A DNA stretch of 43,886 nucleotides, taken from the NCBI GenBank assembly GCA_913057895.1, contig CAJXOH010000013.1:1-43886 (forward strand). The letters are read 5' to 3'. Position 1 is the first letter of the stretch; each line of letters opens with the position of its first letter. The translations under genes and the position numbers were made by a program. The DNA comes from an uncultured Bacteroidota bacterium (lineage in GTDB: Bacteria > Bacteroidota > Rhodothermia > Balneolales > Balneolaceae). Below the pieces are notes generated by a model. That model had not been told where the DNA came from. It saw nothing but the letters and a program-made list of their open reading frames with translations, and made no database searches. Below are positions 25,141 to 32,723 of the stretch, piece after piece.

Positions 25141-25707
25141 CTATAATTTTGGGAGATCTAGGTTGGAATGGGTGATGCTAACATCATGGACAACGGGATG
25201 ATCATCGGGAGAAAAAACGCCAAGCACTTTTCTTGGAAGCGAGTCATCGACAATACCCGCATAGGTTTTTGGAGAAAGTGCATGCACGATAAACTGGTCC
25301 CCTTTAATGTCAACCGTTAGTGTTCCGGGTGTGAGTGTAATAGAGTTACCCAAAACCATTTTTGCATGGGCACTTGGTAGATCCACTCGAAAAGTCACCA
25401 CGCTAGGCTCTATGTCAGTTTTTGGGTGAAGGATCATGCCTGCAACTTGAATGGCCGACTTTACAATCTCTACGATTAACCAGGGGACAAATGCAATGAA
25501 CTTATGGAACCGAACGGAAGTGATGGAATCTCTTTGATCTTCAAAAAAATGGACGGTCCGTATCGAGTTGAACGTAACCAAAACAATGAGTGCACTGACC
25601 ACACCAAACCCGATGTGCATGGCGTCGAAGAACCCACTCAACACAACCCAGAAAATCATTAATGCAACAAAAGAGAAGGCGAATCGAACAACTATGTCCC
25701 GGTTCAC
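25141..25707 (-). CDS. mrpE: Na+/H+ antiporter subunit MrpE
   Basis: 188 aa from a GTG start. First gene of the eleven-gene minus-strand Mrp operon. An N-terminal pair of helices is followed by a helix in the IVEIVKSAIQVAGMIL region and a cytoplasmic domain containing LGNSITLTPGTLTVDI, diagnostic for MnhE/MrpE. Its 274-bp upstream region is shared divergently with nuoL and contains overlapping inverted repeats in the presumed leader. Confidence 0.92.
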   Translation of the reverse strand: MNRDIVVRFAFSFVALMIFWVVLSGFFDAMHIGFGVVSALIVLVTFNSIRTVHFFEDQRDSITSVRFHKFIAFVPWLIVEIVKSAIQVAGMILHPKTDIEPSVVTFRVDLPSAHAKMVLGNSITLTPGTLTVDIKGDQFIVHALSPKTYAGIVDDSLPRKVLGVFSPDDHPVVHDVSITHSNLDLPKL

Positions 25708-25757
25708 GATCGAGGGGTTAAGACATTCACATTAGAGCGGTGGAAGGAGGGGTGCGA

Positions 25758-25784
25758 GAGTCATATAAAGACTCAATCTTTGAG
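25758..25784 (-). promoter_or_regulatory. Overlapping inverted repeats in the mrp leader
   Basis: GAGTC (25758-25762) can pair with GACTC (25770-25774), while CTCAA (25772-25776), sharing bases with the latter, can pair with TTGAG (25780-25784). The two hairpins are mutually exclusive, as in attenuators or as adjacent protein sites. It lies 50-77 bp upstream of mrpE. Structure visible; function unknown. Confidence 0.35.
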
Positions 25785-25901
25785 CCGTCATCACATCCAT
25801 TTCAACCGATAGCGAACTTGAAAATAGGAAAAACCCAGACTTTCCTTCAAAAGATTTGGGGTGTTTAATGGTTAATTTATCACTAATTTTAGCCCACTTT
25901 G

Positions 25902-25932
25902 ATTGAGGGTCGAGATTTGACGCATACATTTG
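25902..25932 (+). promoter_or_regulatory. Candidate promoter for nuoLM-pcd-nuoN
   Basis: ATTG (25902-25905), a 19-bp spacer and TACATTTG (25925-25932), an exact TAnnTTTG match, about 50 bp before the nuoL ATG at 25982. Confidence 0.45.
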
Positions 25933-25981
25933 CTTGGTCTGTAAAGCACCTGGATGGTCTTCTCGACTGAACCCCTTCATT

Positions 25982-28033
25982 ATGTCTTACACCACGCTTT
26001 TTGCTCTTGTTCTGTTGGGTTTGCCTGCGGTTGGCGCACTTACTCTTGGTGTAGGTGGTCTATCAAATGCATCATTGCGCCAAAAGAGAACCACCTTTGG
26101 GGTATTGGCAACCGCTGCAGTGTATATCCCATTTCTTGCGACACTTTATTTGGGATGGAACGTGTTTCAGTCTGGAGCCTTTACGGTCAATTTTGGGACA
26201 TTCATCGATGCAGGGCGATGGTCTGTTGACTTGGCATACCTCATTGATCCGCTGTCAATCACCATGGCACTGGTTATCACTGGAATAGGCACACTTATAC
26301 ATATCTACTCCATTGGCTACATGAGCCATGACCAAGGAGCATGGAGGTTTTTTGCCTACCTCAATCTTTTCATATTTGCCATGCTTCAGTTAGTGATGGC
26401 TGATAATTTGTTGGTTTTATTCATTGGTTGGGAGGGTGTAGGGCTTGCATCGTACCTTCTCATTGGATTTTGGTTTAAGAAGCGCACAAACACCAACGCA
26501 GCAAATAAAGCCTTCATTTTCAACCGAATCGGTGATTTTGCATTTCTTGTGGCGATGTTTTTGTTGCTTCAGGAGGTAGGTACACTTCAGTTCTCAGGAC
26601 TTCTTGAAAACGTAGGGATGATGTCACAGGACACACTTTTCTGGGTGGGTCTTCTCGTACTTATTGGTGCCACAGGAAAGAGTGCACAATTCCCCTTATT
26701 TGTATGGCTTCCTGATGCAATGGCAGGCCCAACCCCAGTTTCTGCATTGATCCACGCAGCGACTATGGTAACCTCTGGACTCTACCTAATCACTCGACTC
26801 TCACCGATGTTCGTGCTCTCGCCGGAGGTAATGATGATTATGGCCGTCATAGGTGCTTTGACAGCATTCATCGCTGCAACGATTGCGTTAACTGAGTACG
26901 ATATCAAGAAAGTACTTGCTTATTCAACCGTATCGCAGCTCGGGTTTATGTTCCTGGCACTTGGATCTGGAGCTTTTGTTGCTGCTATTTTTCATGTTGT
27001 AACGCATGCATTTTTCAAAGCTCTTCTGTTCCTCGGGAGTGGATCGGTCATCCATAATATGGAACATGCTATCGAGAAGACACGTGGAAAGATAAAGGTG
27101 GGAGAAAACGATGGTGCAACTGACTTAGACCCTCAAGATATTCGTCTCATGGGGGGTCTTCGGCACTCCATGCCAATCACATTTCGAACTTTCTGGATAG
27201 GAACTCTTGCAATTGCAGGGATTCCACCATTGGCGGGTTTTTTCTCCAAAGATGAGATTTTAATGCACACATTTAGCATGGGAGTAGGGGAGTTTGCAGG
27301 CCCGCTCTATATGGTGCTTTGGGCTGTAGGAATGGGAACCGCCTTTTTGACCGCCTTTTATATGGTGCGACTCACAGCTACAACATTTCATGGCGAGAGT
27401 CGCTTAGATGCAGCACTTCCTGGTGCATCTTCAGCATTTCATGAATCGCCACGCACGATGACATTCCCGTTATGGAAGCTTGCCATAGGGTCTATCATCA
27501 TTGGGTGGATTGGATTGCCCAACTTTGTGGTCGAATCATTGACAGGACAAGAAGCACATATTCATCTACTCAAAGAGTGGATTTACGCTCAAGCAGCCGA
27601 TCTAAAGGTGACATTATCCTATGCTACTGAATGGGCCTTGTTAGCAGGATCTATTGTGGTCGCAACCATGGGTGTATTTGTTGGATGGAGATCTTATGGG
27701 AATGGCCAATGGGAACAAACGGACAACATGCTCCAGGCAAGATTTGGTGAACTCTACAACACATTCCGAGAAAGATATCTGCTAGATGAGTTTTATGAGA
27801 AAGTTGTAGGCGAACCTGTACAGTGGATCTCCAAGAACATTTTAGAGCCGGTAGATCGTATCGGAATTGGTGGGATTGTCGCCTTTTTCGGAGCTACAAC
27901 TAGAGTTAGTGGTGGAGTACTTAGAATCTTACAGGCAGGACTCATCACAAATTATGCTGTATTTATCCTACTTGGAGTTTTATTTGTCCTTGCTATGATG
28001 ATACTCGGACCCGTCGTTGGAGGGACCCCATAA
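25982..28033 (+). CDS. nuoL: NADH-quinone oxidoreductase subunit L
   Basis: 683 aa from the ATG at 25982; an in-frame TTG 48 bases upstream falls in the promoter region and is rejected. Largest complex I antiporter-like subunit (Nqo12), about 16 helices with the long lateral helix at the C-terminus. TM5 Glu in LFIGWEGVGLASYLLIGFW, TM7 Lys in GATGKSAQFPLFVWLPDAM, VTHAFFKALLFLGSG, and GIPPLAGFFSKDEIL. First gene of nuoLM-pcd-nuoN and divergent from mrpE. It shares a 1-bp overlap (TAATG) with nuoM. Confidence 0.96.
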   Translation: MSYTTLFALVLLGLPAVGALTLGVGGLSNASLRQKRTTFGVLATAAVYIPFLATLYLGWNVFQSGAFTVNFGTFIDAGRWSVDLAYLIDPLSITMALVITGIGTLIHIYSIGYMSHDQGAWRFFAYLNLFIFAMLQLVMADNLLVLFIGWEGVGLASYLLIGFWFKKRTNTNAANKAFIFNRIGDFAFLVAMFLLLQEVGTLQFSGLLENVGMMSQDTLFWVGLLVLIGATGKSAQFPLFVWLPDAMAGPTPVSALIHAATMVTSGLYLITRLSPMFVLSPEVMMIMAVIGALTAFIAATIALTEYDIKKVLAYSTVSQLGFMFLALGSGAFVAAIFHVVTHAFFKALLFLGSGSVIHNMEHAIEKTRGKIKVGENDGATDLDPQDIRLMGGLRHSMPITFRTFWIGTLAIAGIPPLAGFFSKDEILMHTFSMGVGEFAGPLYMVLWAVGMGTAFLTAFYMVRLTATTFHGESRLDAALPGASSAFHESPRTMTFPLWKLAIGSIIIGWIGLPNFVVESLTGQEAHIHLLKEWIYAQAADLKVTLSYATEWALLAGSIVVATMGVFVGWRSYGNGQWEQTDNMLQARFGELYNTFRERYLLDEFYEKVVGEPVQWISKNILEPVDRIGIGGIVAFFGATTRVSGGVLRILQAGLITNYAVFILLGVLFVLAMMILGPVVGGTP

Positions 28034-29631
28034 TGGTGCCAGAGTTTATCTTACCATGGATTCTAAACCTTTCGATGTGGATCCCACTCATGGGATCCCT
28101 GTTTCTATTTCTATGTGGTAGCCCCAAGCGTGGCAGAATCATGGCCGTGCTTTTCTCAACGTTGTCGTTGGTATTTACAGTTGTTTTGACACTTCAGTTC
28201 ATGACGAATTATGCAGCGTCAGTTCAATTTGACTCTGTAGGATCAGCACTTTCTGAATCGATTCGCCTTGGGTATGTCGTGGGTCTTGATGGGGCTAGCA
28301 TATTACTATTTGCTATGACCTCATTTATTGGATGGGTTGCAATCCTAACTGCCCCCAAAGTGTTTGCCCGTACCAATAATGCGTTTTACGGTCTCCTTTT
28401 GATCTTACTAGGTGCATCATTGGGTGTGTTTGCCGCTCAAGACTTGTTCTTGTTTTATGTATTCTTTGAGCTAGCGCTCATACCTATGGCATTCCTACTT
28501 GGTATCTGGGGTGAGGAAGAACGTACATCAGCTACCTACACCTTTGTGATTTACACCTTGGTGGGGTCCCTGTTGATGCTGGTTGGAGTATTAACCATAG
28601 GGTTCACAGCAGCTTCTTTGATGGAGGGTGTATCTTTCACCACTCATTTTGATGATTTAATGGCTGCAGCACACTTATTTCAAGAGTTGCCATTCTGGGT
28701 CTTTGGATCGTTCTTATTTGCATTTGCCATCAAGATCCCACTGTTTCCATTCCATAGTTGGCAAGCAAATGCTTATGCACAGGCACCCATTCCAGCGGTA
28801 CTATTTATGGCACCCATTATGGTCAAATTTGGATCGTATGCGCTTGTGCGGTTTGTTATTCCATATTTCCCCGTCTTGTTTGCACAAGTCACCCCCTGGA
28901 TTGCAACTCTTGCCGTGATTAGCATTCTGTATGGCGCCATGATTGCAATCACCGCAACTGACATCAAGAAAATCCTGGCATTCTCTTCGCTAAGCCATAT
29001 GGGCTTTATCGTACTTGGCCTTGCAGCATGGAATGAGACTGCTATTCAAGGCGCTATGTTGCAAATGGTAAACCATGGTCTCACCACAGCGGCATTGTTC
29101 TTAGGGTTTGGGTATGTGCTTGTGTCAAATCCGAGTCGCAATCTTATGGATCACGGAGGCATTGCTTCTGACCGACCGGTATTGACTACGATGATTGTCA
29201 TTGCCTCTATGGCTTCTGTTGGACTTCCCGGGTTGAACGGATTTGTGGGTGAGTTTATGATTCTATCAGGTGCCTTTGACTCTTCCCATTTGGGCACAAC
29301 ACTTTATGCGGTTCTTGCAGCCATTGCGGTGATACTAGCGGCCATGTATACACTTCGTTTATTGAAATTCACTCTATTTGGGACGCCGAACCAAACGCCA
29401 AGCGAACCAACTGGGCAAACATCTGACCAATTACTTGATCAAGCAGATGCACACAGCGCAGCTCAGCAACCAAAAGGATGGGTGCTAAGTTTGTTTGTAC
29501 TCTTGATGATTTGGATTGGTTTCCAGTCACCAACATTTACAAGTTTTTCAAAGAATTGGACATCTTCGATTGTCGAGCACATTGAGCAAATAGGCTCCTT
29601 TGAACCAGATTTTGAACCTGATAATGAGTGA
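28033..29631 (+). CDS. nuoM: NADH-quinone oxidoreductase subunit M
   Basis: 532 aa, Nqo13, about 14 helices. TM5 Glu in FYVFFELALIPMAFLLG and TM7 Lys in AFAIKIPLFPFHSWQANAY. The normal HTWLPDAH motif is HSWQANAY here; a Gln after the Trp is common in Bacteroidota NuoM. VNHGLTTAALFLGFGY and GLPGLNGFVGEFMIL are conserved. A polar loop of about 30 residues (rich in Gln/Ser/Thr) precedes the last helix. Confidence 0.95.
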   Translation: MVPEFILPWILNLSMWIPLMGSLFLFLCGSPKRGRIMAVLFSTLSLVFTVVLTLQFMTNYAASVQFDSVGSALSESIRLGYVVGLDGASILLFAMTSFIGWVAILTAPKVFARTNNAFYGLLLILLGASLGVFAAQDLFLFYVFFELALIPMAFLLGIWGEEERTSATYTFVIYTLVGSLLMLVGVLTIGFTAASLMEGVSFTTHFDDLMAAAHLFQELPFWVFGSFLFAFAIKIPLFPFHSWQANAYAQAPIPAVLFMAPIMVKFGSYALVRFVIPYFPVLFAQVTPWIATLAVISILYGAMIAITATDIKKILAFSSLSHMGFIVLGLAAWNETAIQGAMLQMVNHGLTTAALFLGFGYVLVSNPSRNLMDHGGIASDRPVLTTMIVIASMASVGLPGLNGFVGEFMILSGAFDSSHLGTTLYAVLAAIAVILAAMYTLRLLKFTLFGTPNQTPSEPTGQTSDQLLDQADAHSAAQQPKGWVLSLFVLLMIWIGFQSPTFTSFSKNWTSSIVEHIEQIGSFEPDFEPDNE

Positions 29632-29677
29632 CGCTCTTTATTCAAAACCACCCCAAGAACCCTCGTAAGAAATCTAT

Positions 29678-29971
29678 ATGCCAGCGCAAGCCCTTACAAA
29701 TGATGAATTGTCACAGCAACTAGAGGCTCTACCAGAGTGGACACATCAGAACGATGCACTCACTCGGACCATCACGCTTGGCGATTTTCGGGAGGCGATG
29801 CAATTTATGATTGCGATCGGTTTTGAGGCTGAATCGCTACAGCATCACCCTGAGATCACGAATGTGTATAATAGAGTGTCAATACGTTTGACAACGCATG
29901 ATGCTGGAAACAAAGTCACAGCACTTGATATTGCCTTGGCTCAAGCCATTGATTCCTTATTCACACCTTAA
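29678..29971 (+). CDS. pcd: Pterin-4a-carbinolamine dehydratase
   Basis: 97 aa, full length. It contains the family pattern EAESLQHHPEITNVYNRV with His56-His57-Pro58, then LTTHDAGNKVTALDIALA with His74. The enzyme dehydrates 4a-hydroxytetrahydropterin; many bacterial homologues lack an obvious pterin hydroxylase partner. It is placed between nuoM and nuoN, 46 bp after the former and 40 bp before the latter, on the same strand. A pcd homologue flanking nqo13/nqo14 has been described in Rhodothermus marinus, so the placement is inherited and may serve complex I, though how is unknown. Confidence 0.93.
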   Translation: MPAQALTNDELSQQLEALPEWTHQNDALTRTITLGDFREAMQFMIAIGFEAESLQHHPEITNVYNRVSIRLTTHDAGNKVTALDIALAQAIDSLFTP

Positions 29972-30011
29972 TCCAACCCTCACCATTGATTCTAACCAGA
30001 TCGTTTAAACC

Positions 30012-31484
30012 ATGACTACAGATCTACTAGCATTTTTACCGGGTCTTCTGACAGCCATTGGTGGATTGGTGATAATGATATTGGGTGCATTCCGTGCCAA
30101 AAAGCAGGTTGTGGTTCCTTCAACACTCCTATTCCTGCTGGGTGCCTTTGGTGTGGCTATTTGGCAAGCAAGTATGCCAACGAGTGTTGCATTTTCAGAC
30201 ATGGTTCGCTCGGGATCATTTGCCTCTTTTTTGATTGCAATCATTGTTTTTGCAGGAATTGTAACGACACTTGTAAACCAGGAAGTGATGCAAGGGCGAA
30301 GAGCCCATTCACCAGAAGTGTATGCAATGATTCTATTTGCTATCACTGGAATGATCACTTTTGTGTCTTCAAATCATCTCCTGCTTCTTTTTGTAGGATT
30401 AGAAACCATGTCTATTGCGCTGTATGTCTTGGCTGGACTATACAAAAATGAGCGTCATGGCGTGGAGGCGGGTCTCAAGTACTTCATTCTTGGTGCTTTT
30501 GCATCGGGCTTTTTACTCTACGGGATGTCATTTGTCTACGGTGCCACAGGGTCACTTCATTTTCAGGCACTGGCGCTTGCATCACCTGAGGTTACGCAAA
30601 CACTGTTTTTCAGAGCAGGGATTGGACTTATGCTAGTAGGTTTCTTTTTCAAAGTCTCTGCGGTTCCTTTTCACATGTGGACGCCTGATGTATACCAAGG
30701 ATCACCAACAGCCATATCAGGCTTTATGTCTACTGCATCTAAAGTCGCTGCATTTGGAGCATTTTGGGTGTTATTAACGCCTATATCTTTCTCAGTAGAT
30801 GCTTCAACACAAGCCGGCTCAGGGTCTATGGCTATATCTGCTTTATACTGGATTTCAATTCTCAGTATGGTGGTGGGGAACCTGACAAGCATTGCGCAAC
30901 AGGACTTGAAGCGTATTCTTGGCTTCTCAAGTATTGGACATGCTGGATATCTCCTGATGGGCTTTGTCGTGGCAACCCCTCAAGCATTCACGGCCATGCT
31001 TTTTTACTTGGTTGCCTATACGCTTATGAACCTGGGTGCGTTTGCGATGATTGCCCACTTTGAACGTACATTTGGATGGACGGATGCGTCGATGGATCAA
31101 CTCAAGGGAGTTGGACGGATAGCTCCTCGGCGAGTTGCACTGCTCTCGTTATTCATGCTTTCTCTCGCCGGGTTTCCACCATTAGCAGGATTTTTCGGGA
31201 AGTATCTTGTTTTTTCTGCTGCGATTGAGGCCGGGTTTGTAACCCTGACTGTGGTTGCTATTCTTTCCGCAATTGTTGGTGCTTTTGTATATCTACGTGT
31301 GATTGGTCAAGCGTATTTCGAACAGGGTGAGTCTGCTGAGTCCCAATCAGTTGACCCCCAAAAAGGAATGGGTTGGGGGATGGTGATTGCAGCTTCATTA
31401 CTTGCGGCTGGCACCATACACTTTGGGATAGACGCTTTGATGCCATGGCCTTCGTTATTGGATTGGGTTAATGGATTTATGTAA
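30012..31484 (+). CDS. nuoN: NADH-quinone oxidoreductase subunit N
   Basis: 490 aa, Nqo14, about 14 helices. VGLETMSIALYVLAG carries the TM5 Glu, FFKVSAVPFHMWTPDVYQGSPT is the NuoN-specific TM7 motif with Lys (short form FKVSAVPFHMWTPDVY), and GFPPLAGFFGKYLVF lies near the C-terminus. Last complex I gene in the window. Confidence 0.95.
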   Translation: MTTDLLAFLPGLLTAIGGLVIMILGAFRAKKQVVVPSTLLFLLGAFGVAIWQASMPTSVAFSDMVRSGSFASFLIAIIVFAGIVTTLVNQEVMQGRRAHSPEVYAMILFAITGMITFVSSNHLLLLFVGLETMSIALYVLAGLYKNERHGVEAGLKYFILGAFASGFLLYGMSFVYGATGSLHFQALALASPEVTQTLFFRAGIGLMLVGFFFKVSAVPFHMWTPDVYQGSPTAISGFMSTASKVAAFGAFWVLLTPISFSVDASTQAGSGSMAISALYWISILSMVVGNLTSIAQQDLKRILGFSSIGHAGYLLMGFVVATPQAFTAMLFYLVAYTLMNLGAFAMIAHFERTFGWTDASMDQLKGVGRIAPRRVALLSLFMLSLAGFPPLAGFFGKYLVFSAAIEAGFVTLTVVAILSAIVGAFVYLRVIGQAYFEQGESAESQSVDPQKGMGWGMVIAASLLAAGTIHFGIDALMPWPSLLDWVNGFM

Positions 31485-31517
31485 GATCAACCCTTGAGGT
31501 CGACTACGTACAATAAA

Positions 31518-31549
31518 TTAGTCTGCTTTTCGAAAAGCTCGTATATTTA
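31518..31549 (+). promoter_or_regulatory. Candidate promoter with internal palindrome for rpsF-rpsR-rplI
   Basis: TTAG (31518-31521), a 20-bp spacer and TATATTTA (31542-31549) approximate the -33/-7 pattern. A perfect 14-bp palindrome GCTTTTCGAAAAGC (31525-31538) fills the spacer. A protein bound there would compete with polymerase. The leader to the rpsF ATG is about 60 nt. Confidence 0.35.
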
Positions 31550-31615
31550 AAGTCTGTCATCAATCGAGGGATATGATGACTGTTTTCACAGAAAACATCC
31601 ACAGAACCCAAAAAC

Positions 31616-31996
31616 ATGTCTGATTTCTACGAAGTAACCTATGTTCTTTCTCCCGTCTTGGAGGAAGATGAGACCAAAAAATTGGTCGAGACCGTGAACG
31701 GCTGGATCGAAGCTGAAGGCGGAAAAATCGAAGAAGTAAATGAGTGGGGCCTGAAGAAATTTGCAACTCCTATGGAGGGCAAAACCAACGGCTACTACGT
31801 AAACATGTACTTCTCTGGCCCTGGAACAGTTTTGCCTGTTTTGGAGCGTCAAATTAATATTCATGATCACATTCTGCGCCATCTTGCACTGAAATTTGAT
31901 GCAAAAATGATGCGCCATCGTGACTTGGTGAAGAAAGGGGATCTTCCAACGATTCTCGAAATTGAAGAAACTGAATCTGAGGAGGATGCGGAATGA
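31616..31996 (+). CDS. rpsF: 30S ribosomal protein S6
   Basis: 126 aa. Begins [15 protein letters not shown], then [21 protein letters not shown] and ILRHLALKF, all S6 landmarks, with an acidic C-terminal tail. It pairs with S18 in the 30S platform; its stop overlaps the rpsR start by 4 bp. A short basic-to-acidic gradient is normal for the family. Confidence 0.95.
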   Translation: MSDFYEVTYVLSPVLEEDETKKLVETVNGWIEAEGGKIEEVNEWGLKKFATPMEGKTNGYYVNMYFSGPGTVLPVLERQINIHDHILRHLALKFDAKMMRHRDLVKKGDLPTILEIEETESEEDAE

Positions 31997-32244
31997 TTAA
32001 GAATCCCACACACCCAAAGAAAAATAATCTCAAGACAAAAGAGTGCAAATTCACTGCTGCGGGCATTGAGTATATCGATTACAAGCAGACAGATACTCTT
32101 GAGAAATTCATCAACGACCAAGGAAAAATTCTTCCACGTCGCGTAACAGGAAATAGTGCAAAGCATCAGCGTCAACTTGCTACGGCAATCAAACGCGCAC
32201 GCTTTATAGGTCTACTTCCATATGTTGCCGAAAATATCCGCTAA
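31993..32244 (+). CDS. rpsR: 30S ribosomal protein S18
   Basis: 83 aa, basic. [19 protein letters not shown] followed by [20 protein letters not shown] and [11 protein letters not shown], the S18 signature. ssb, often found between rpsF and rpsR, is absent here. Confidence 0.96.
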   Translation: MIKNPTHPKKNNLKTKECKFTAAGIEYIDYKQTDTLEKFINDQGKILPRRVTGNSAKHQRQLATAIKRARFIGLLPYVAENIR

Positions 32245-32263
32245 TCCCAGACGTTAACCTATC

Positions 32264-32713
32264 ATGAAAGTTATTCTAAAAGAATCGATTGAAAAGCTGG
32301 GTAATGAGGGCGACGTTGTCAACGTAAAGCCTGGATACGGACGTAATTACCTAATTCCACAAGCTAAAGCCGTGTTAGCGACTCCTGGAGCTCTTCGCAC
32401 CCTTGAAAACGAGCGTGAAGCCATCGAGCGACGTGTTGCTGCTACGATACAGGATGCTGAGAAGCTGAAGGATATGCTTGAGAAGACAAACATCACCATC
32501 GAAGTGAATGTTGGTGAGGAAGACAAGCTCTTTGGTAGTGTCACCAATCGTCAAATCGCCGAGCTTCTCACAGAGAAAGGATTCGATATTGATCGTAAGA
32601 ATATCACCTTCGAGGAAGAGATTAAAACAACAGGTGAGTTTAAAGCCGTTATAGCGCTTGTTGGAGAACTTAAGGCATACCTTCCACTAACTGTGGTAGC
32701 TGCTGAAGAATAA
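32264..32713 (+). CDS. rplI: 50S ribosomal protein L9
   Basis: 149 aa. The N-terminal L9 motif GNEGDVVNVKPGYGRNYLIP is present, then the long connecting helix (LENEREAIERRVAATIQDAEKL) and the C-terminal domain with EDKLFGSVTNRQIAELL. Ends the ribosomal trio; the DsbD-like gene follows after 10 bp. Confidence 0.96.
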   Translation: MKVILKESIEKLGNEGDVVNVKPGYGRNYLIPQAKAVLATPGALRTLENEREAIERRVAATIQDAEKLKDMLEKTNITIEVNVGEEDKLFGSVTNRQIAELLTEKGFDIDRKNITFEEEIKTTGEFKAVIALVGELKAYLPLTVVAAEE

Positions 32714-32723
32714 ACGTTGATCT

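Noticed and set aside
25732..25980. 82-aa minus-strand ORF between mrpE and nuoL
   Set aside because: No recognisable domain or membrane pattern. It fills the divergent control region and overlaps the nuoL promoter candidate and the leader repeats, so a chance ORF is likelier.
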